DNA from: Bisporella sp. PMI_857
Lineage: Eukaryota; Ascomycota; Leotiomycetes; Helotiales; Helotiaceae
Assembly: GCA_021307315.1 (NCBI GenBank)
Contig: JAJSPD010000009.1
Span: 682,001-746,000 of the forward strand
Direction: 5' to 3'
DNA: 64,000 nucleotides
Within the stretch, counting starts at the first letter, position 1, and each line of letters begins with the position of its first letter. The notes under the pieces were generated by a model. The model was not told the origin of the DNA and did not search any database. It saw only the letters and a program-made list of their open reading frames with translations. The position numbers and the translations under genes were made by a program. Of this stretch, positions 58,772 to 64,000 are shown in pieces.

Positions 58772-60752
58772 TCACAGCTCAAACTTCTCCGTCCTGGCCC
58801 ACCAATATTTCACCTCTTCCTCCATCCACGTATCTACCTCCACCCCGACCGCGAGGCCCTTGCTCGCCCCACCGGCTCGCTCATCATTCCCCATCCCGAA
58901 GACCGCCATCTTGCCGTCCACCTTCGCATACGCCGGCCACTCGGGGCGATCCCTAAACTTCAGCCCTCGGATCTTGTTCGGATCGCCGGTTGTGATAAAG
59001 CTCGTCCAGTACGCATGCATGCTACCTGCGATAGTGTCGATGGTCTTCGACAGGGCTCGGATATTCCCGTCGTAGGTCGGATACGCAACGTGGTCGCCGT
59101 GATCCGCGCCGCCTTTAATGCTGGTGTTCACTGCGAAGTGGTAGAGGTAGGCTGTGGCACTACCCTCGACACTGTAGTGCAGCTGTTGCTTGACAGGCGC
59201 GAGGTACGCAAAATGGCCGTATGCTTGTTCCACGCGTCTGAATTGTGGCCCAATAGTAATGCCCGTGAGAGGATGTGTGTACCAAGTGCGATCCTCTTTG
59301 AATTTGGAGTCCGGATAGATAAGAGGGTCAGGATATGCGTGGTTAAGCGCCGCTAAATCCTCTTCATTCAGACCAGGAAGAAGAGTATGAAAGAAACTGG
59401 TGAAGTTCTCAGAGGTTGCAGCTTCTGAAGGCACGAACATGCCGCCTTCATTCGTGTTAAATCCTGTAAGAAGAGGGATTTTGAGCCAGTTTCCAGTTCG
59501 TAGACTATCTATGGGTCGTTGAGGTATGATGCCTCCTGGACCATCGATAGCCGGCTGCCATGGCCATCGAACAGTAGGGCTGTGTTTTTGAAAAATAATC
59601 TGAGACGCATCTCTGATTCTCGATGCAGGAAGGCTCCTCAGAGCGCTGAGCTGTTCTTTCGAAGTGCCATTCTCTATACCTAGGACGTTCAGAAACTCCT
59701 GAAATTGTTGCTCGTGCATAGGATTTGTTGGCGTATAGACAGCTCTTGCTGTAGTGCCGCCAGATTCTATGATTGCTTTGTGGAAAAGCGTGTTTTCCTT
59801 TGTATTTTGCATCACATGATGACCGACCTGTGAGATGTAAGCTTGGTTTGCTTCCAACTAGAGCCAAGTTATGCTTCACTGCGATTTGCGGATGAAAGCT
59901 CTAACATCGTGAAGGGAGTGCAAAATAGAGCACTTTAGTACAACAGCCAATACAAATGAGAAAACCTACTCCATGTGCTCCTGCGCTGTTACCCATAACC
60001 GTCACATCCTCTGGATTACCTCCGAACGCCGCAATATTGTCTCGTACCCATTCCAACAAAAGCCTCTGGTCTTTAAGCCCAGCATTTAGTACCCCTTCCT
60101 TTTGACCAAGAGGCGAAGACAAGAAACCTAACGCCCCAACTCTATAATTGAAAGTAACTCCAATAAGCGGTTCCGAGGACCACCCCACCAGATTGTTCAT
60201 CAGCGCATACTGACCCATTCCAAAATTGAAAGCTCCCCCATAGAAATCGACCACCACCGGTAATAATTTCTTATCCGGTCTCTTCGATGGCCGGCAAATA
60301 TTAGCATTCAAACAATCCTCATCTTGTTGCCTATCCGCTGGAGGATCCTCAGGTCCAAAAAGACAATGGTACCCGAAGTTCGACGCATCAAAGACCTCCT
60401 TGCTCGCCTTGGTAATTGGCAACGGCGCCGCAAAACGCCTCTCCCCAGCCGTCGAGAGTCCGTAAGGGACGCCCCGGAACTCCTCGAGCGTTTGCGGATA
60501 TTGACCCGTAACGTAAGTTCCAGTATAGCTCCCTTGGCGGAGCGTGACTTTGGGTTTCGGCGCTTCGATGAAGGGGATGGGCAGATTATGCGGTCCTGGC
60601 GTCAGGGCAAGCAATATCCCCATCAGAGCGACCGTGATGCAGGTGATGGCGATCAGAACGCCTAAACGGCGACGCAGCACGAGTATATCCATTGGGAGGA
60701 GCCTCGCCTTGATCTGGGCGATCAGGCTCCCCATCTTTTGCCGGCCTCGCAT
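58772..60752 (-). CDS. membrane-anchored type B carboxylesterase
   Basis: Alpha/beta-hydrolase hydrolysing carboxylic esters. Exons 60752-59970 and 59827-58772, 612 residues. A single N-terminal helix (VLIAITCITVALMGILLALT, around residue 40) predicts a type II membrane protein with the catalytic domain outside the cytosol. Landmarks: EEFRGVPYG, DEDCLNANI, the oxyanion-hole segment YGGAFNFG, the nucleophile elbow GNSAGAHG with the catalytic Ser, the acidic member in FNTNEGGMF, and the His in GADHGDHVAYP. The elbow is GNSAG rather than the more common GESAG. The intron falls right after the elbow (GGA|GTC, phase 0) and its acceptor at 59827 restores GAHGVGHHVM. Substrate unknown; fungal members include lipase/cholinesterase-like enzymes. 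Confidence 0.9.
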
Positions 60753-61435
60753 TCGGATTGTAGCTGAAGCTTGTGGATAGCCACTGTCAGAACATTTTTC
60801 ATGCTGTATTGTACGAATCTCGTAGCAGATAGATCTTGAACGCGTCACCTCTTCTAGAATATGTATTTGTGGTCAGGGGTAATTTGCGGAGTGAGCTTAT
60901 CTTCCCTAGCCACAGTTGCCAAGTTATTACATCACATGACATCGTATTCATTTAAGGAAAGTCGAACTGCTTTTCGAATGTAAACTTATTATACGAGTTA
61001 ACTAACTATATTCTGTATAGATAATATACCTTGCTGTTCATTTCCATCATCGGTTTGGTGTAAACGGCAATTTCAACCAATCCATTCTTCAGGTCATGCA
61101 TCCTCGGAACATCCGTTTGAAAGACCTACCAAGTTCTAAGGCCACGGTTGAAATGTATATAATCCTTTTCTCTAACTAAAGGACAGTCCTCAATCGTAGT
61201 AACATATCCTGTCCTCGATGGGCACTTCATTTGATCTCACACTTCATCACGAAATTAGTCCACCTCCCTCACCAGGTCAGGTAAGGTTGCTTATCAAATC
61301 CTTACAGATCAGGATCCTCCAATGAGGGAGGACTCAATATTTGTTAGGCTTGATTTTGCTCACTAAATCAGATATATTTAAATACATGAGGATATTCACG
61401 ACTACAAGTTTAATGTATTGATCAAAAGTCATGAT
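60753..61435. other. intergenic
   Basis: AT-rich spacer between the carboxylesterase promoter and the 3' end of the SDR gene. No gene seen. Confidence 0.5.
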
Positions 61436-62296
61436 TTATTGCAGATTGACAAACAATCCTCCATCCACAAGCAATTGTGCACCATTAACATACCCACTCA
61501 ACTCTTCACAAGCTAAAAACACTGCGGGACCAGCCATATCCTTGGGATCACCTGTCCTACCCAGCGGTATCCTCGTCTCCATATATTTCCTCTTTTCCTC
61601 CACATTCAAGTCCGCCTCGTTCAGCTGCGTCTTGATCGTCCCCGGCAACAGCGCATTACATCTAATCTTATACTTGCCAAGCGCAACAGCCATGCTCTGC
61701 ATCAGAGACAAAACTCCAGCTTTGGTAGGCGTGTAATGCGTTTGGAGACCGCCGCCCACGAGAGCCGATATGGATGAGATGCCAATGATGGTTCCGCCGT
61801 CGCCTTGGGACGCCATCTGGCGCGCTGCTGCTTGGCAGGAGTAGAACGCTCCATCGAGGTTGATGCGTACCGTTGAAGCAAAGAGGTCGTGATCCAAGCT
61901 ATGTCTCCATCAGCCTTCCATCCTCGTCTCTTCCCCATCCAACAAGGAGCAAACTTACTCCAGAAACTCCGCAAACTGACAGACGCCCGCATTGCTCACA
62001 AAGATATCCAGCCTTCCGAACTCCTTGACCGCAACATCCACGAGATTCTTCCCTGTCTCTGGCTTCGTCACGTCGCCGGCAACTTCTATCAGTCTGCCGG
62101 CCTTATCATCTTTCTCCTTTATAGATGCGGCTTCGGAGAGGAGGGAGGCTTTGTGATGAGAGTCTGAAGGCAGATCAAGATGGTTGATCGCGACGTTGCA
62201 GCCCTGACGGATGTATTCAAGGGCTATGGCGCGGCCTATGCCAGTAGTGCCTCCCGTTATTGCGGCGGACTTGGAGGAGAGAAGGTAGTGGGGCAT
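61436..62296 (-). CDS. L-rhamnose-1-dehydrogenase-like SDR
   Basis: NAD(P)-dependent short-chain dehydrogenase, probably oxidising L-rhamnose to its lactone, the first step of the fungal non-phosphorylated rhamnose route. Exons 62296-61959 and 61898-61436, 266 residues. The Rossmann motif is TGGTTGIGRAIA, the structural motif SNAG, and the catalytic Ser-Tyr-Lys lies in ISSISALVGGGLQTHYTPTK. The segments CNVAINHLDLPSD, FVSNAGVCQFAEFL, YTPTKAGVLSLMQS, IRCNALLPGTIKT and VNGAQLLVDGGLFVNLQ are what I recall of yeast RHA1/DHG2-type enzymes; this is remembered similarity, not a search. The intron has a GTAAGT donor and CATAG acceptor, keeping frame. The neighbouring gene on the same strand is a sugar transporter, which fits. 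Confidence 0.88.
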
Positions 62297-63482
62297 CTTG
62301 TGGCGTTGTTGCTTATAGTTTGTGATTGCTAGATGGATTTTGCGGTTTTGTATGTAGGTGGTGATTTCGTAGGTAATTGAGTGTATGAGAAGTATGTTTG
62401 GCCGGAAAGAGGACAAATGGACGTGTATTAGTGCTCAGGAGGAGTTGGCATTATGTGAATGTCTGTATTTTGGCAATTCATTCATTCACCCCTCCACCCC
62501 GCCTTCGGGATGTGATGCACCGAAGAAGGCGCCGCTTGGCATCCTATCCCAGACTTATGGCTATTCTAAATAGAGAAACGACACAATAACTGCTATACGT
62601 GCTGGTCTTGATCACATTAATTGAAACTTACAAACTCATATCATGTCACAGAAGGTTTCCTTCATGTTTGCTTATACTCTGTGTTGAGCCAATTTATTGA
62701 TGTGCAAGAAATTCCTTCACAACTTATTGTAACCTCTAGATAAGACAATTGAATATTGGGACAGTATTAAATATCACCTAGCTCTCAAAGGTATCATGAA
62801 CAATCTAAAGTTGTCTTTATCTTCTGCAGTGTAGTTTGGAGGAGCTTAAGAATTACTATCTGAAGAATAGATGTAAAATGCAGATTAGATTTTGTCCATA
62901 TCGACTCAGCTAGACGGCATGTACAAACACCTGAGCGTCATATTTGGTACTTAAAATACCTATATCTTTCAATTCAAGAGCCAGAATTAGTATTAACTTA
63001 TTTTTAGACAATAGAGGGCCGTATAAAAGTCTTAAGAAAGCTTCAGGAGATGTGACTGCTTAATGGATTCTGAGTTATAACTCTAAATTCTTTTTATAAT
63101 TTTTATGAATTTTTTAAATAAAAAAAATTGGAATACCTAGATTCGTGTCAGCACATTTTTTTAGGTTAAGGTGAGTCTGAGAGAGAAATATAGTAGTTAA
63201 GTTTCCGTAGAGCGAGACATGAGAAGTTACAATGGGATTCACTTGAGCAAATGTGGCGATGTTATGACTTTTATTTATATGATCTCTAAAAGTCTACTCA
63301 TAAATTGTGCGGCATACGTCGCTCCACCCTAGAATTAATGAAAGGTAAACGGGGTATAGTAGTAAATATTCAATAACCAAAGTAACCAGTGGTATCATTC
63401 TCCCCTCCATTACGACGCATTTATCTCCAATACGACAGGGGAAGTTCTGGTGTTTCCTTGATAAGCTAAAAGATGGGCATAT
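62297..63482. other. intergenic, AT-rich
   Basis: 1.2 kb with strongly AT-rich stretches (for example 63080-63130) and no coding frame. It includes the SDR promoter and the 3' flank of the transporter gene. Confidence 0.55.
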
Positions 63483-64000
63483 TCAAAGTCCGTTCTCCTT
63501 CTTCTCAGATTGACTGACGGCTGAGCCATCGGCTGTGGCGGCTTTCTCGTCCTCATTGGTGCTGCTGCCGCTAGCGGGATCATCTGTGATTCCCCTGCTG
63601 GCAGCTTCGCGTTGCTCCTTGCGAGCAGCGTCGTTGGCATGCAACCTGGCAATACGAGCTTTGTCATCATCAGCTGAGTCGAGGTGGTACAGAGGCTCAA
63701 GTGTGGCGTTTCTCTGGAAGAAAATCCATCGTTTGATAAAGTATCTATGAAATGGTTAGCTTCAAGGTTGTGGCGGATATGGAGGAGTAAGTGACAACTT
63801 ACGGGACGGCCTTTCCAGTTTGATACTTGCTGAAGGTGCTGAGTGGCACCGCGAAGATATAATCTAACTCCTCGAGAGTTCGTTGCTTAGTCTCCGGAAC
63901 GAAGAAGAATATCATAATCAGAGCTAGTACGTTTGTTCCAGCATAGAAACAGAAGACGCCGGTGGTACCCATAGCCGTCAACATGAGTGGCAAGAACATG
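63483..64000 (-). CDS. MFS sugar transporter, 3' part only
   Basis: C-terminal portion of a sugar porter; the rest lies beyond the right edge. Visible exons are 64000-63803 (continuing off the window) and 63744-63483. The first contains the last membrane helix (NVLALIMIFFFVPETK), the PETKxRTLEELDYIF signature and KYQTGKAVP; the second continues YFIKRWIFFQRN and ends in a hydrophilic Ser/Glu/Lys tail. The intron has a GTAAGT donor, GCTAACC branch and CATAG acceptor. The post-helix stretch recalls fungal rhamnose/quinate/lactose-type porters. Proximity to the rhamnose dehydrogenase-like gene suggests an L-rhamnose carrier, but specificity cannot be read here. Confidence 0.88.

Overview
The window is nuclear DNA of a filamentous ascomycete. 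Most genes are split by short GT..AG introns (about 45-130 nt) with CTAAC/CTAAT-type branch points near the acceptor. The gene set is typically fungal: Zn2Cys6 and C2H2 regulators, F-box proteins, a DUF6594 membrane protein, Tom6, Rvs167/Hob1, an inositol-type MFS carrier, fungal exportin-1 and glutamine synthetase. The style fits Leotiomycetes, but that placement is an inference without any search. Exon boundaries below were set by hand from splice signals and reading-frame continuity; nearly all spliced totals come out in frame. No rRNA, tRNA, CRISPR array or intact transposon was recognised.

Layout. 0.4-15 kb is gene-poor and regulatory: a Zn2Cys6 factor, an F-box/zinc-ribbon protein, a tiny three-exon gene, a five-exon DUF6594 protein and a five-finger C2H2 protein, with about 5 kb holding little coding sequence. 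15-24 kb holds TOM6, a decayed fragment of a nearby F-box gene, a head-to-head NFS1/RVS167 pair and the intact F-box gene. 26-35 kb holds a class II aldolase-fold protein, a peroxisomal acyl-CoA oxidase ending in SKL, a secreted Cys-rich protein with a GPI-type tail and an inositol-type MFS transporter. 35-47 kb holds exportin-1, a secreted phytase-like esterase, glutamine synthetase behind a 2.9 kb G-rich upstream region, and a conserved small protein with a mitochondrial-type N-terminus. 48-55 kb holds two single-pass membrane proteins in tandem. 56-64 kb holds a DHX35-type DEAH helicase with an apparent one-base frameshift, a membrane-anchored carboxylesterase, an L-rhamnose-1-dehydrogenase-like SDR and the 3' part of a sugar transporter.

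The genes do not form one pathway. Local groupings worth attention are the SDR with the sugar transporter (possible L-rhamnose catabolic locus running off the right edge), the NFS1/RVS167 shared promoter, and the two tandem membrane proteins. No clearly new multi-gene system was found. The most useful observations are the threonine at the leptomycin B position of exportin-1, the mutated F-box gene relic, the small spliced gene at 8.5-8.8 kb, and the helicase frameshift.
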